Origin: DYQY01 sp964643725
GTDB lineage: Bacteria; Margulisbacteria; Riflemargulisbacteria; GWF2-35-9; DYQY01
Length of the DNA stretch: 64,000 nt
Direction: 5' to 3'
NCBI GenBank assembly: GCA_964643725.1
Contig: CAZXTL010000006.1
Location: forward strand, 15,804 to 79,803
In this document: one piece after another, positions 42,180 to 51,188 of the stretch
Numbering within the stretch: the first letter of the stretch is position 1
Layout: each line of letters begins with the position of its first letter
Program-made: the position numbers and the translations under genes
Notes under the pieces: model-generated
The model's input: the letters and a program-made list of their open reading frames with translations, nothing else
Told to the model about the DNA's origin: nothing
Database searches by the model: none

Positions 42180-43314
42180 CTTTCACCTCTTTTGTTGAGT
42201 CTATTTTTGAGTCCTTTGACTGCACTTTTGTCTTATCCTTGGTATATTCATTTCTTTTCTTTCTTTTTCTCTTGATCTCATACACAAGTGCAAGAAGTTC
42301 TGCGACTTCTGTATACATATCTGGGGGCACCTCTTGTCCAACATCGGTTGTATTAAATAAATCCCAAGCAAGAACCTTATCCTCTAAAATATAAATGTAG
42401 TTCTCATCAGCTACTCTCTTTATCTCCTCGGCTATAAGCATCCTTCCTTTAGCAACAACTTCTGGGGCTTTCATTGTATCTGCATCATATTTAATTGCTA
42501 CCGCAATGTGAGTCGGATTAGTTACAACCGCATCAGCTCCTGCTGCCCCCTTAGACTGTCTGCCACCTGATAATGCTAAAGCCATATCCCTTTGTCTTTG
42601 TTTAATCAACGGATCTCCCTCAAGTTTTTTATATTCGTCTTTTATCTCTTGCTTACTCATTCTCATTTGCTTCATAAACTGAGCTCTCTGCCAAAAATAG
42701 TCTAGTGCTGCTACTGCTAAGAAAAACATTCCCACCCTTATTGCTATATCAAAAGCAAGTTTACCAGCCATTGCTACTGCCCCCAAAATAGGCATATTCG
42801 CTGTTTCCATTAACTCAGGAAGAATTGGATAAATTGCTTTATACATAATAAAAACGATAAGCCCCATCTTAACCATTGATTTAGCTAATTCAAAAAGACC
42901 TTTAACTGAAAATATCCTTTTAAATCCTTCAATAGGATTAAGCTTACTAAGTTTTGGCATAAGTGGTTCTGTAGAAAAATTAAAACCTGATTGTAAAAAC
43001 TCCAACATAATAGCAACAAAAAAGCATATAAGCATTATTGGCAAAAGTGAAGACAACAAAACATGATAACCTTTCTCAAGTAACTTTGTGGCTGAAAGAA
43101 CAGTTAAATCTTCTCTTGATGCTGTAAGCGTTAGAATAAAATAATCAGTTATGTCTGTCCACATCTTAGGCAAAAAAGATCTAAGGGCATAATATGAAGC
43201 AAAAAATAAAAAAGCCGTTGTTATCTCTTTACTCTTAACAACCTGACCTTTTTTTCTTGCCTCTCTAAGTTTATGAGGTGTGGGTTCTTCGGTTTTATCT
43301 CCTTGATCACCCAT
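42163..43314 (-). CDS. flhB: Flagellar export gate protein FlhB
   Basis: The 383-residue protein has the FlhB start (DKTEEPTPHKLREARKKGQVVKSKEI), four membrane helices in the first 210 residues, and the C-terminal cytoplasmic domain with the self-cleaving NPTH motif (VVTNPTHIAVAIKYD near residue 265). Cleavage there switches the export specificity from hook to filament type. The last 40 residues are a charged Lys/Glu tail that is longer than usual. It starts 1 nt after fliR and overlaps comEA by 17 nt. Confidence 0.95.
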   Translation of the reverse strand: MGDQGDKTEEPTPHKLREARKKGQVVKSKEITTAFLFFASYYALRSFLPKMWTDITDYFILTLTASREDLTVLSATKLLEKGYHVLLSSLLPIMLICFFVAIMLEFLQSGFNFSTEPLMPKLSKLNPIEGFKRIFSVKGLFELAKSMVKMGLIVFIMYKAIYPILPELMETANMPILGAVAMAGKLAFDIAIRVGMFFLAVAALDYFWQRAQFMKQMRMSKQEIKDEYKKLEGDPLIKQRQRDMALALSGGRQSKGAAGADAVVTNPTHIAVAIKYDADTMKAPEVVAKGRMLIAEEIKRVADENYIYILEDKVLAWDLFNTTDVGQEVPPDMYTEVAELLALVYEIKRKRKKRNEYTKDKTKVQSKDSKIDSTKEVKDEESK

Positions 43315-43315
43315 T

Positions 43316-44089
43316 TCACAACACCACTATAGAATGAAAAAAGTTTACGATTTGTATAGCCAAATCATCCATAATAACCACTATCTTACTTACTATGGTA
43401 GGTATCATTAATAGAAAAATAAAAGTACCTAACATTGGCTTAATCTGAAAACCTAAAAAGAAAACATTAACCTGTGGGGCAAGTCTTGCTAATAGTCCCA
43501 AAGAAAAATCAAGCATAAAAATTATAATTATTATTGGCATAGAAATAGTCACTGCAATAAAAAACATCTTTGCACCTAAATCACCTAGCATCTGCAAACC
43601 CAAAGGATACATTGTTTCACTAAATAAAGGGATTGCTTTAAAACTTTCAAATAACCCAGTTAATAACAGATGATGTCCATCAATCATTAAAAAAATTACA
43701 ATTGCTGTTATATACATAAGCCTACTCATTATTGTTTCTTGACTGCCTGTAGAAGGATCAAAGGCTGCAGCTACGCTTAATCCAAGCTGCATATCCATTA
43801 AAGACCCAGCTAATTGAATCCCGTAAAAAATAAACCTAGCGATAAGTCCAATGAAAAGACCAAGCATAAACTCATTAAGTAAACCTATTATTATTTCTAA
43901 ATAATGTTGTGGAATAAGAAAAGTCTTAGGTATTGTAAAAAAAAGAATTATGCTTACCCAAACAGCAAGAATTAATTTTATCATCTGGGAAATAGATCTT
44001 TCACTGAAAAAAGGCATCAGGATAAAACAACCAATTACCCTAGCCAAGATAAACATAAATAAAAGGAGACTTGGACCGTCAATAATCAT
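43316..44089 (-). CDS. fliR: Flagellar export gate protein FliR
   Basis: The 257-residue protein has five or six membrane helices and family features: SLLLFMFILARVIGCFILMPFFSE at the start, IGLLNEFMLGLFIGLIARF near 70, MQLGLSVAAAFDPSTG near 98, and LGLLARLAPQVNVFFLGFQIKPMLG near 195. FliR forms the export gate with FliP and FliQ in the inner membrane. The order fliQ-fliR-flhB with 1-nt spacing is the usual flagellar arrangement. Confidence 0.95.
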   Translation of the reverse strand: MIIDGPSLLLFMFILARVIGCFILMPFFSERSISQMIKLILAVWVSIILFFTIPKTFLIPQHYLEIIIGLLNEFMLGLFIGLIARFIFYGIQLAGSLMDMQLGLSVAAAFDPSTGSQETIMSRLMYITAIVIFLMIDGHHLLLTGLFESFKAIPLFSETMYPLGLQMLGDLGAKMFFIAVTISMPIIIIIFMLDFSLGLLARLAPQVNVFFLGFQIKPMLGTFIFLLMIPTIVSKIVVIMDDLAIQIVNFFHSIVVL

Positions 44090-44353
44090 TTACATATTTG
44101 GGATTGCGGACCACACAGTAATAACCCAAGCAGAAAGACTTGAGGCCATCCAAGGGAACCCGATAGATATAACCAAAAATACTATAATCATCTTAGGTAC
44201 AAATGTAAGAGTCTGCTCTTGAATCTGAGTAACTGCTTGAAATAATGAAATAATAAGACCAACGACTAAACCAGCACCTACTACAGGAAGAACCAAAGTA
44301 AGCTGAAGAGCTATTGCTTGCCGTAAATAATCTGTTGCAATATTAATATCCAT
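44090..44353 (-). CDS. fliQ: Flagellar export gate protein FliQ
   Basis: The 87-residue protein has two membrane helices: the first around LTLVLPVVGAGLVVGLIISLFQAVTQIQEQTL, the second around IVFLVISIGFPWMASSLSAW. This is the FliQ pattern. It lies in a helical assembly with FliP and FliR that forms the core of the flagellar export gate. It is separated from fliP by an unknown secreted protein gene, which is unusual. Confidence 0.93.
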   Translation of the reverse strand: MDINIATDYLRQAIALQLTLVLPVVGAGLVVGLIISLFQAVTQIQEQTLTFVPKMIIVFLVISIGFPWMASSLSAWVITVWSAIPNM

Positions 44354-44355
44354 GA

Positions 44356-45222
44356 CTAATTAGTATACACCCTTTCTTTGACAATTGTAACGGTGGAAGG
44401 ATAGTTAGAGCCAGGCAAAGGAAAGGTAATAAGTTTCTTTAATCCCGGGCGTTCTACCTTAAAGTTACCTATCTTTTTGTTATCATTACTGTATACACTA
44501 AAAAGCTTGCCATCTAACATAAAAACACAAGAAGCAGGCCCTCCATTTGCAGTAAACAATAACTGATATTCGCCGATTTCTGAGAACTCAAGGAAATACT
44601 CATAAAAAATACCGTAATTCCCAATTAATGAATATTTCCCATTATTAATATAATCTGCTTCATCCGCTATCTTTAGATTATACCTAATATCAACGTTTGA
44701 TATTTTTACTCTCTTTGTTATCGTCTTATTTGGGAAAATATATTTACCCTCATCAAAAGCTATTGAAGATGCTTCCTTAAAATATACCTGTACACTACAA
44801 ATTGCATTAGCATTTTCAGGAAAAATATCTATCATACCTGATAAAACATCTTGATTAGGAAACTTCACAGTCCATTCATATGGTAACTTTGATTCATGCA
44901 AATTGTTATAATTTGAAAGGAACCTTTCACCTAAAAGTTTTCCAACATAAAGTTCACTTTTATTGGGACCTGCAAAAGAACTACGATATTGTACTTTATT
45001 GTCTTCTGAGGATGTTATCTTTACGAAAAAATCTCCCTTTTCACCTGAACGATTAGAATGTGAAAAAAACAGCCTAAAACTTCCCGTTATTTGAACATCT
45101 AAAATTGTTCCTGATTTATAGATATTTTCAGGTTCATTACTAAAAATAATCTTAGAAGGTTCTCCAATAGAACAAAAAATTAAATTGAAAAAGAAAACAA
45201 AAAAGAAAAAATACTTAGCCAA
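44356..45222 (-). CDS. Unknown secreted protein inserted between fliP and fliQ
   Basis: The 288-residue protein starts with a hydrophobic signal-like segment (YFFFFVFFFNLIFCSIG). The rest is strand-rich, with immunoglobulin- or jelly-roll-like text (YKSGTILDVQITGSFRLFFSH, then YEYFLEFSEIGEYQLLFTANG). It is not recognised. It overlaps fliP by 8 nt and lies 2 nt from fliQ, so it is translated as part of the export-gate operon. A periplasmic or outer-surface flagellar accessory role is suggested by position alone. Confidence 0.6.
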   Translation of the reverse strand: MAKYFFFFVFFFNLIFCSIGEPSKIIFSNEPENIYKSGTILDVQITGSFRLFFSHSNRSGEKGDFFVKITSSEDNKVQYRSSFAGPNKSELYVGKLLGERFLSNYNNLHESKLPYEWTVKFPNQDVLSGMIDIFPENANAICSVQVYFKEASSIAFDEGKYIFPNKTITKRVKISNVDIRYNLKIADEADYINNGKYSLIGNYGIFYEYFLEFSEIGEYQLLFTANGGPASCVFMLDGKLFSVYSNDNKKIGNFKVERPGLKKLITFPLPGSNYPSTVTIVKERVYTN

Positions 45223-45883
45223 GATAGCTTTGCATCAGTCCTCTTGAAATTAAATTAAAACCATCAACCAAAACAAATAACAATATCTTAAAAGGAAGAG
45301 ATATCATTACTGGAGAAAGCATCATCATACCCAAAGAAAGAAGTATATTTGCGACTAATAGATCCACTAATATAAAAGGCAAAAAAATTACAAAAGAAAT
45401 TATAAATGCGGTTTTTAACTCACTTATCATAAAAGATGGAATTAAAACAAATGTTGGGATATCGTCTTTAGATGTTATTTTTTTAAGATCTAACCCTGAA
45501 AATTGAGCAAACAATGCTAAATCACTTTCTTTTGTTTGTTTAAACATGAATTCCCTCAATGGTTTTGATCCGATTTCTATTGCTCTCGCTTGGGTAATTT
45601 TCCCACTGACATAAGGTTTTATAGCATTAGCATTAATATCATTCCAAACTGGTGACATAATAAATATCGTCATAAAAAGAGCCAAAGAAACTATTACCAT
45701 ATTCGGTGGCGATTGTTGGGTTCCCAAAGCACTTCTAAGCATACCAAATACAATAGTAATCCTTAAAAAAGAAGTTACTGAAATTAAAAAGAATGGAACA
45801 AACGATATCAACGATAGAAACAACATCAAGTTGATAGAGTTGCTGAACTGAAGTGGAGTATTTACTAAATTATTTAGATCCAT
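45215..45883 (-). CDS. fliP: Flagellar export gate protein FliP
   Basis: The 222-residue protein contains FLRITIVFGMLRSALGTQQSPPNMV near residue 40, the FliP/SctR signature, and SPVMISLPFKILLFVLVDGFNLI near the end, with four membrane helices. It starts without an obvious cleavable signal. FliP forms the export pore with FliQ and FliR. It overlaps fliO by 14 nt and the unknown secreted protein gene by 8 nt. Confidence 0.95.
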   Translation of the reverse strand: MDLNNLVNTPLQFSNSINLMLFLSLISFVPFFLISVTSFLRITIVFGMLRSALGTQQSPPNMVIVSLALFMTIFIMSPVWNDINANAIKPYVSGKITQARAIEIGSKPLREFMFKQTKESDLALFAQFSGLDLKKITSKDDIPTFVLIPSFMISELKTAFIISFVIFLPFILVDLLVANILLSLGMMMLSPVMISLPFKILLFVLVDGFNLISRGLMQSYLG

Positions 45884-46265
45884 CTTTACTATCCTTAGTA
45901 ATAGCTTTTGATTTATTTCTACCTATTACCTTTTTCTCAATGGGTTCTAAGATTTCATCTGAAACTTTATCTGTATTTTGTTCCTTCTCTTTTAACACAG
46001 CAGAAAAAGCAACCTTTTCTTTTAAAGGTTGAATAAAATTAATAGTTTTATTACTTACCCCGAGCAAAAATTCTTGTTCATCAACTCGAACTAAATACGT
46101 TACTACACCAGGACTTAAAAACATTTGTTCAATAAAATGTATTCGTTTGTTTTTCTTATTTATTACATTATTGCCAGGTATTTTAGCCAATACATAATAA
46201 ACAAAATATAATATTCCTACTATCGCTATTAAAGATAAAAAAATCTGAATGTATTGTTGAATCAT
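45870..46265 (-). CDS. fliO: Flagellar protein FliO
   Basis: The 131-residue protein has one N-terminal membrane helix (IFLSLIAIVGILYFVYYVLA), then a small basic-to-acidic cytoplasmic domain with VTYLVRVDEQEFLLGVSNKTINFIQPL, matching the FliO pattern IxxVxVxxxxxLLGVxxxxIxLL. FliO helps assemble the FliP ring. The C-terminal 45 residues are charged and poorly conserved. It overlaps fliP by 14 nt. Confidence 0.85.
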   Translation of the reverse strand: MIQQYIQIFLSLIAIVGILYFVYYVLAKIPGNNVINKKNKRIHFIEQMFLSPGVVTYLVRVDEQEFLLGVSNKTINFIQPLKEKVAFSAVLKEKEQNTDKVSDEILEPIEKKVIGRNKSKAITKDSKDGSK

Positions 46266-46267
46266 AA

Positions 46268-47224
46268 TTACGACTTAACTATATCTTTTATCATTATTCC
46301 ATACTTATTATCAATGGAAACAACCTCGCCAGTAGCAATTAGCTCACCATTAATTTTAAGGTCTAGGGGTTCGCCATAAAACTTGTCTAGTTCGATTACT
46401 GAACCTTTAGAAAGCTCATGAACATCTTTTAATGAAATTGTTGTTTTACCCAAATAAACATCGATAGTAACCGGAATATTAGAAAACAAATCTACCTTAA
46501 ACTTTGAACCGGAAAGCTGATTATTAATCTCCGGAAAGTCAAGTTTCTTAACATTTATATATTCCTGATTCATAGCATCAGAAAAATCATTATAATTTAA
46601 AGTGGTCTTTCCCATCTCTATTCCTTTATTCTCTTCTATATCCGGATAATTTTCTTCTATATTAATTGTGTCATTTTGAACATAATTTGTAAATGTATTA
46701 TTATCTTCAAGCTGTATAAAGTCATCAACATATTCATTTTCTTCTTCCTCTTCTGTTTCTATTTCAATATCTGTTGTTTCTACCTCAACAGTTTCTTCTG
46801 CTTCAGCAGTTTCTTCAATTTCAAATGTTTGTTCAGTTTCTTCAAATTGCTCATAAGATTTATTAAGTATACTCGCTACATCTTTAGAAACATCTCCAAA
46901 AATATTTTCATCATTAGTAAAATCAATATTCTGCTTACTATCTTTTTTGTCATCATCGAAACTAAGCTCAGAATCGAAATCTTCTAAATTTAAATCACTT
47001 CCTAATAAACTTTCACCTTCATCAAAATCAAAACCATCAAGATCAAATACGTCCTTATCGTCTCCCTCAAGTTCAAAAATATTATCTTCGTTATTATCTT
47101 CTGATGTTTTCTTAGGTTGAACCTTTTCATTAAAATCCATAGAAATATCTTCCAACCCTCCTAATGGATCGCCTTCACCAAAAAAATCATCTTCCAACAT
47201 TTTCTTTAAATCAGATTTTTCCAT
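46268..47224 (-). CDS. fliN: Flagellar switch protein FliN with long acidic N-terminal region
   Basis: I start at the ATG at 47224, which overlaps the fliM stop (TAATG). The C-terminal 85 residues form a SpoA domain: LFSNIPVTIDVYLGKTTISL, VHELSKGSVIELDKFYGEPLDLKINGELIATGEVV. Typical FliN has about 130 residues. Here about 225 residues precede the domain, rich in Asp, Glu and Asn (FDEGESLLGSDLNLEDFDSE, then EETAEAEETVEVETTDIEIE), likely disordered. FliN sits at the base of the C-ring with FliM and binds the export apparatus and switch partners. Confidence 0.85.
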   Translation of the reverse strand: MEKSDLKKMLEDDFFGEGDPLGGLEDISMDFNEKVQPKKTSEDNNEDNIFELEGDDKDVFDLDGFDFDEGESLLGSDLNLEDFDSELSFDDDKKDSKQNIDFTNDENIFGDVSKDVASILNKSYEQFEETEQTFEIEETAEAEETVEVETTDIEIETEEEEENEYVDDFIQLEDNNTFTNYVQNDTINIEENYPDIEENKGIEMGKTTLNYNDFSDAMNQEYINVKKLDFPEINNQLSGSKFKVDLFSNIPVTIDVYLGKTTISLKDVHELSKGSVIELDKFYGEPLDLKINGELIATGEVVSIDNKYGIMIKDIVKS

Positions 47225-48300
47225 TACAATTTCTCCCAATCAAACTCATCTTCTTCAGAATTATCATCAAGCACAGATACAAACTCTACCTCTTTTTTTT
47301 CTTCTTCAAGATTAACCTTATCAAAAGAATTCATCAAGAGGTCCTCCTCCTTAAACTGATCAATTTGAATTGATACTTTCTCCTTTGCCAATGATTCTTC
47401 AATATTATCTAGTATTTGTTCCTCTAACTTAATGGCATATTTACCTTCACTTTGACCTACAGAAGAAGAAAAAGTTAGCTGATCAGCTAAAATAAATCTT
47501 ATTTTCTCTCCAACTTTTTGTTCTAAAACTAAAACATCACCTTTTTGGATATTCATAAACTCACCAAATGTTATCTTAGCCTGGCCAAATTTAACAGTAA
47601 CATCAGTACTTATCCCTCTTTTCATGTTGTCTGATAAAAAAATCTCCTGATTTGTATTTTTTTCTATTCTTTCTAAAAACTTTTCAGAAGTATGCTCAGA
47701 ATAAAACAATTTAACTGAAGACTCACTATTCCCTGAAAAACCTAAACTAAAATCAATACTAATAAAATGTTGATTATTAGCTAAATAGCGCATTGTTCCA
47801 AACTTCCCGTTATGTAAATTAGTTTTATGCTCTTTCTCCAAAAAACCAGTTTCTATAAATGTCTGCTCAAAAAAATCATTATAAAACCTATTAATAAGAA
47901 CCATCTCCATATCAGTAAATGAAAAACCGCCAACTTTACCCATATCAACACCTAAATACATACCTAATAAATTTCTCAAAAAAACACTATCTATTGAGAA
48001 CAGAAATGACCCCTTTGAATCCTGATATTCAACAGTAAAGTTATTACCCAGCATCTTTTGTAAATCATTACTAGCTACGTTAGTAGTAGCTACTGACTTC
48101 AAAACAAAAATTAATTGATACTTATCCTTTGCCTTTAATGCTATGTTTCCCATCCATTTGGAAAAAATATTTAGCTCAGAGATAAGCCTCTTGCGAGTAC
48201 TCTCAGATACTTCTTCCTTCATTACAGATGATGTATCAGGTTGATACAGATGCCACTGCCCAAGCGCTTGAGGCAGTTTTATCTCCATACTAACTACCAT
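47224..48300 (-). CDS. fliM: Flagellar motor switch protein FliM-like
   Basis: The 358-residue protein has the FliM plan: a middle domain of about 190 residues (VSESTRKRLISELNIFSKWMG, then YLGVDMGKVGGFSFTDMEMVLI) and a C-terminal SpoA domain (TVKFGQAKITFGEFMNIQKGDVLVL). The N-terminal CheY-binding peptide of typical FliM (a short D..LS(Q/N)xEIDALL motif) is not seen. An acidic tail of about 60 residues follows. It lies between the FlgG-like gene and fliN in the flagellar operon. The family assignment rests on the C-terminal domain and position. Confidence 0.8.
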   Translation of the reverse strand: MVVSMEIKLPQALGQWHLYQPDTSSVMKEEVSESTRKRLISELNIFSKWMGNIALKAKDKYQLIFVLKSVATTNVASNDLQKMLGNNFTVEYQDSKGSFLFSIDSVFLRNLLGMYLGVDMGKVGGFSFTDMEMVLINRFYNDFFEQTFIETGFLEKEHKTNLHNGKFGTMRYLANNQHFISIDFSLGFSGNSESSVKLFYSEHTSEKFLERIEKNTNQEIFLSDNMKRGISTDVTVKFGQAKITFGEFMNIQKGDVLVLEQKVGEKIRFILADQLTFSSSVGQSEGKYAIKLEEQILDNIEESLAKEKVSIQIDQFKEEDLLMNSFDKVNLEEEKKEVEFVSVLDDNSEEDEFDWEKL

Positions 48301-48303
48301 TCA

Positions 48304-49158
48304 TTAATTTCCTAACTGTTGTATTATATTTTCTATCTGCTGACTAGCAATTTTAACTGCTGTTAAACTAGCAGACATCGCACGTTGAATTTCCATTGCA
48401 TCGACTGTCTCTCCTATAAAGAACACATTAGATTTTTCTACTGCATGTGACATAGCCTGTCCCATGCCATTTACCAAAGGAGGCGAAGGCTCAAAAGGGA
48501 TACCAGCAGCTGGAGTAGCTTTATATGTAGTGCCATCATGTTGAATCAATGCTGATTTATTCGGAAAATCAGTTAATGCTACCTGATATAAAGGAACACC
48601 TAGTTCTAAACTCTGGGCAGAAAGTGTTACATTTTCTACCATAATACCTTTAGTTCCATCTGCCTGCCACCCTGCATTTACAGTATTCACAACAACAATT
48701 GGTTCTATCTTGGAAGTATCAAACTCTCCATTTCCAATAGACTTATATCCATATACACTTCTTCCAGAATTATCTTGAAGTTCACCTACTTCACTAAGCT
48801 GAAAATTGCCAGACCTAGTATATAAAAAAGTGTTTCCTTTATCAGGAGAAACAATAAATAGTCCGTTACCCTGAACTGCCAAATCTAACTTATTCCCAGT
48901 ACCAAGTTCCCCTTGAGAGAAATCAATAGTTATATTAGCCAAAGCAACACTAGATCCTTCTTGATGCGGATTTGTGCCACCCTGCTGTAGACTTCCAGCT
49001 GAACCAGTATTGATTACCTTATTAAAAACTGTCTTAAAAGAATACTTAAGTGACTTATACCCTGTGGTGCTCATATTGCCCATATTAGCTGTTTGGAGCC
49101 TGAGTGCTGTTTCAAATGCTCTCATAGCATTTTCGCCGTTTTTCATAATATCTAGCAT
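48304..49158 (-). CDS. Flagellar hook or basal-body rod protein (FlgG/FlgF/FlgE family)
   Basis: The 284-residue protein starts with the rod signature MLDIMKNGENAMRAFETALRLQTANMGNMSTTGYK and has the central VQGNGLFIVSPDKGNTFLYTRSGNFQLSEVGEL (family DG-rich segment). It ends in the conserved helix VDAMEIQRAMSASLTAVKIASQQIE. No signal peptide, because it is exported by the flagellar system. FlgG, FlgF and FlgE share these motifs, so the exact role is open; size fits FlgG or FlgF best. Confidence 0.85.
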   Translation of the reverse strand: MLDIMKNGENAMRAFETALRLQTANMGNMSTTGYKSLKYSFKTVFNKVINTGSAGSLQQGGTNPHQEGSSVALANITIDFSQGELGTGNKLDLAVQGNGLFIVSPDKGNTFLYTRSGNFQLSEVGELQDNSGRSVYGYKSIGNGEFDTSKIEPIVVVNTVNAGWQADGTKGIMVENVTLSAQSLELGVPLYQVALTDFPNKSALIQHDGTTYKATPAAGIPFEPSPPLVNGMGQAMSHAVEKSNVFFIGETVDAMEIQRAMSASLTAVKIASQQIENIIQQLGN

Positions 49159-49160
49159 TT

Positions 49161-49646
49161 TTACCCTGCCTTTCTTACTTCAAACAACTGGTCAATCTTA
49201 ACTAGGTCTCCATCTATCTTAAAATATATTCCTCCATTATCATTTACCACACTTTGGATAAGACCTGTTAGCTTCTGACCTTTGTAAAAGTAATCCGCTT
49301 CTTTGTCTATTAGATTCGCAGCACCATTCAAAAGTTCCAACTGACTTGAAGAAGTAGCTGATCCTGACTGTTGTGTTTGCAAATTAATCATCTGAGAATA
49401 ATAGTCATAACTTGATGAGAAAGGGTCATAGGATGAACTAGAACTACTAGAGCTAGAACTACTAGAAGATGTTCCAAATAAACTATCTGTTGTATCGCTA
49501 CTAGTATCTTGTGATAAAAAACTCTCAAATATATTACTAAAACTTTGTTGAAAATAAAGGATTGCCTCCTCTGGTTTGGCAGGATCAAACTTATTTGCTA
49601 CATTTGAAGTAAGAGAGGAATTATATATACCAATATTGCTACTCAT
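49161..49646 (-). CDS. FlgD-like hook assembly protein, tentative
   Basis: I place the start at the ATG at 49646 (161 residues); a TTG start 19 codons before it is possible but less likely. The N-terminal region (YNSSLTSNVANKFDPAKPEEAILYFQQSFSNIFESFLS) is helical, followed by a run of 13 Ser, then a strand-rich end (GLIQSVVNDNGGIYFKIDGDLVKIDQLFEV). FlgD proteins combine a short N-terminal segment and small beta domains with the closing form (G..V.I..V), and lie next to hook genes. The match is by position and general pattern, not by clear family motifs. Confidence 0.5.
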   Translation of the reverse strand: MSSNIGIYNSSLTSNVANKFDPAKPEEAILYFQQSFSNIFESFLSQDTSSDTTDSLFGTSSSSSSSSSSSSSYDPFSSSYDYYSQMINLQTQQSGSATSSSQLELLNGAANLIDKEADYFYKGQKLTGLIQSVVNDNGGIYFKIDGDLVKIDQLFEVRKAG

Positions 49647-49663
49647 TATATTGTTAAAGTTAG

Positions 49664-49685
49664 CACTGTAAAATAACAGTGTCAA
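49664..49685 (-). promoter_or_regulatory. Inverted repeat and -35-like box before the flagellar operon
   Basis: An inverted repeat, CACTGT-AAAATA-ACAGTG (49664-49681), overlaps TTGACA read on the minus strand (49685-49680). The spacer would be 17 nt to a weak -10 (TAACTT). It stands 18-39 nt before the first flagellar gene in this run. The overlap suggests regulation, but the -10 is poor. Confidence 0.35.
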
Positions 49686-49858
49686 TGATACCAAATCCAA
49701 CAATATAAAGCTTATTCAACAAATTGACCATAAACAATTAACACCCCATCATTTAATTCTATTTTTTGCTAACCTGATAATGACTGTTATTCAAAAAACG
49801 ATTTTATACTTATCAGACACCTGTGGATAACTAAAATACAACTATTTTTTATGATGTT

Positions 49859-50839
49859 TTATAAATATGTGACTAATTCAGCCATTAAATCTTCAACGCC
49901 TTCGCCAGTGACTGCAGAAATAAAGAATACCTTCTCATTAAATCCTTCGACATATTTTTGCAATATACTTCTATCATGAAGAGTATCTATTTTATTAAAA
50001 ACAATTAATTGCTTCTTTTCTAAAATCTCCTCATTATACAAGGCCAACTCATTATTCAGAACATCATAAGCTTCTTTAGGGTCCATAGACTTAAAGTCTG
50101 AAACATCTAACATATGAATTAACACTGTAGTTCTCTCAACATGTCTCAAGAACTGATGTCCTAACCCTTGACCAAGATGTGCATTCTCAATAATTCCTGG
50201 TACGTCTGCAACGACAAATTGCTTATCATTCTTATAATTCACAACTCCTAAATTAGGAACCAATGTTGTAAAAGGATAATCCGCTATTTTAGGTCTTGCA
50301 TTTGTAATTCTAGAAATCAAAGACGATTTTCCTATATTTGGGAATCCTATAATGCCTACATCAGCGATTAATTTAAGTTCTAAGTGTATACTTATCTCTT
50401 CTCCTGGCAAACCTGGTTGAGCGTAATATGGGGTTTGATTTATCGAATTTGCGAATCTCGCGTTTCCCTTACCACCAATACCTCCACGAAGAAGAACAAA
50501 CTCTTGGCCATCACTCGTAAGATCGATAATCAGGTCTCCAGTCTCTTTATTCGTAATTGTCGTACCAACAGGGAATCTTAATATTACGTCTTCGCCTTTT
50601 TTTCCATAACAATCTCTTCCCTCTCCTGGAAATCCATTTTGAGCCTTATAAACTTTTTTATATTGATAATCCATCAAACTCTTTAAATGAGTGTCAGCAA
50701 TAACAATAATATCTCCACCTTTACTTCCATCACCGCCGTCTGGGCCACCTCTTGGAACGTATTTCTCTCTTCTGAAGCTTACGCATCCTTTTCCGCCATT
50801 ACCAGCCTTAACTAAAATATCAGCTACATCAATAAACAT
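49859..50839 (-). CDS. obgE: GTPase ObgE/CgtA
   Basis: The 326-residue protein has the Obg glycine-rich N-terminal domain (ADILVKAGNGGKGCVSFRREKYVPRGGPDGG) and the GTPase motifs: GFPNIGKSSLI near 164, DVPGII near 215, NKID near 282 and SAVTGEG near 310. Obg assists maturation of the large ribosomal subunit and stress responses. It lies at the end of the ribosomal gene pair rplU-rpmA, the standard arrangement. The C-terminal OCT domain found in some species is absent. Confidence 0.97.
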   Translation of the reverse strand: MFIDVADILVKAGNGGKGCVSFRREKYVPRGGPDGGDGSKGGDIIVIADTHLKSLMDYQYKKVYKAQNGFPGEGRDCYGKKGEDVILRFPVGTTITNKETGDLIIDLTSDGQEFVLLRGGIGGKGNARFANSINQTPYYAQPGLPGEEISIHLELKLIADVGIIGFPNIGKSSLISRITNARPKIADYPFTTLVPNLGVVNYKNDKQFVVADVPGIIENAHLGQGLGHQFLRHVERTTVLIHMLDVSDFKSMDPKEAYDVLNNELALYNEEILEKKQLIVFNKIDTLHDRSILQKYVEGFNEKVFFISAVTGEGVEDLMAELVTYL

Positions 50840-50857
50840 TACCGCTCCCTGTCAAAA

Positions 50858-50885
50858 AAAAAGCGGACATAATAGCCCGCTTTTT
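50858..50885 (-). terminator. Terminator between rpmA and obgE
   Basis: The stem AAAAAGCGG with CCGCTTTTT encloses a 10-nt loop; on the minus strand it is followed by an unbroken T-run. It may reduce, rather than end, transcription into obgE, which begins 19 nt beyond. Confidence 0.7.
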
Positions 50886-50911
50886 ATTATATTACAAAAC
50901 TAACTACTTAA

Positions 50912-51169
50912 TTAGACTACTGCTTCTACGCTAACTTTCTTAACATTGTCTCTTCCTGTCTCAAACTTAACTTTACCTTCTATTAATGAAAATATAGTAT
51001 AGTCTCTTCCAAGTCCTACATTCTTGCCTGGCTTGAATTTTGTGCCTCTTTGCCTAAGAATAATATTACCAGCAATTACTTTTTCTCCGCCGAATTTTTT
51101 AACACCTAAATACTTAGGATTACTATCTCTTCCGTTACTTGAACTACCTTTACCTTTTTTATGAGCCAT
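50912..51169 (-). CDS. rpmA: 50S ribosomal protein L27
   Basis: The 85-residue protein starts MAHKKGKGSSSNGRDSNPKYLGVKKFGGE and contains NIILRQRGTKFKPGKNVGLGRDYTIFSLIEG, both highly conserved in L27. It lies in the peptidyl-transferase region of the large subunit. No N-terminal extension requiring cleavage is present. It follows rplU by 19 nt. Confidence 0.97.
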   Translation of the reverse strand: MAHKKGKGSSSNGRDSNPKYLGVKKFGGEKVIAGNIILRQRGTKFKPGKNVGLGRDYTIFSLIEGKVKFETGRDNVKKVSVEAVV

Positions 51170-51188
51170 AGCTGTTTCTCCCTATTCT

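Noticed and set aside
42163..49158. Type III secretion injectisome instead of a flagellum
   Set aside because: FliO, a FlgG-type rod protein, FliM and FliN are present, and no secretin, needle or effector gene is seen in this run.
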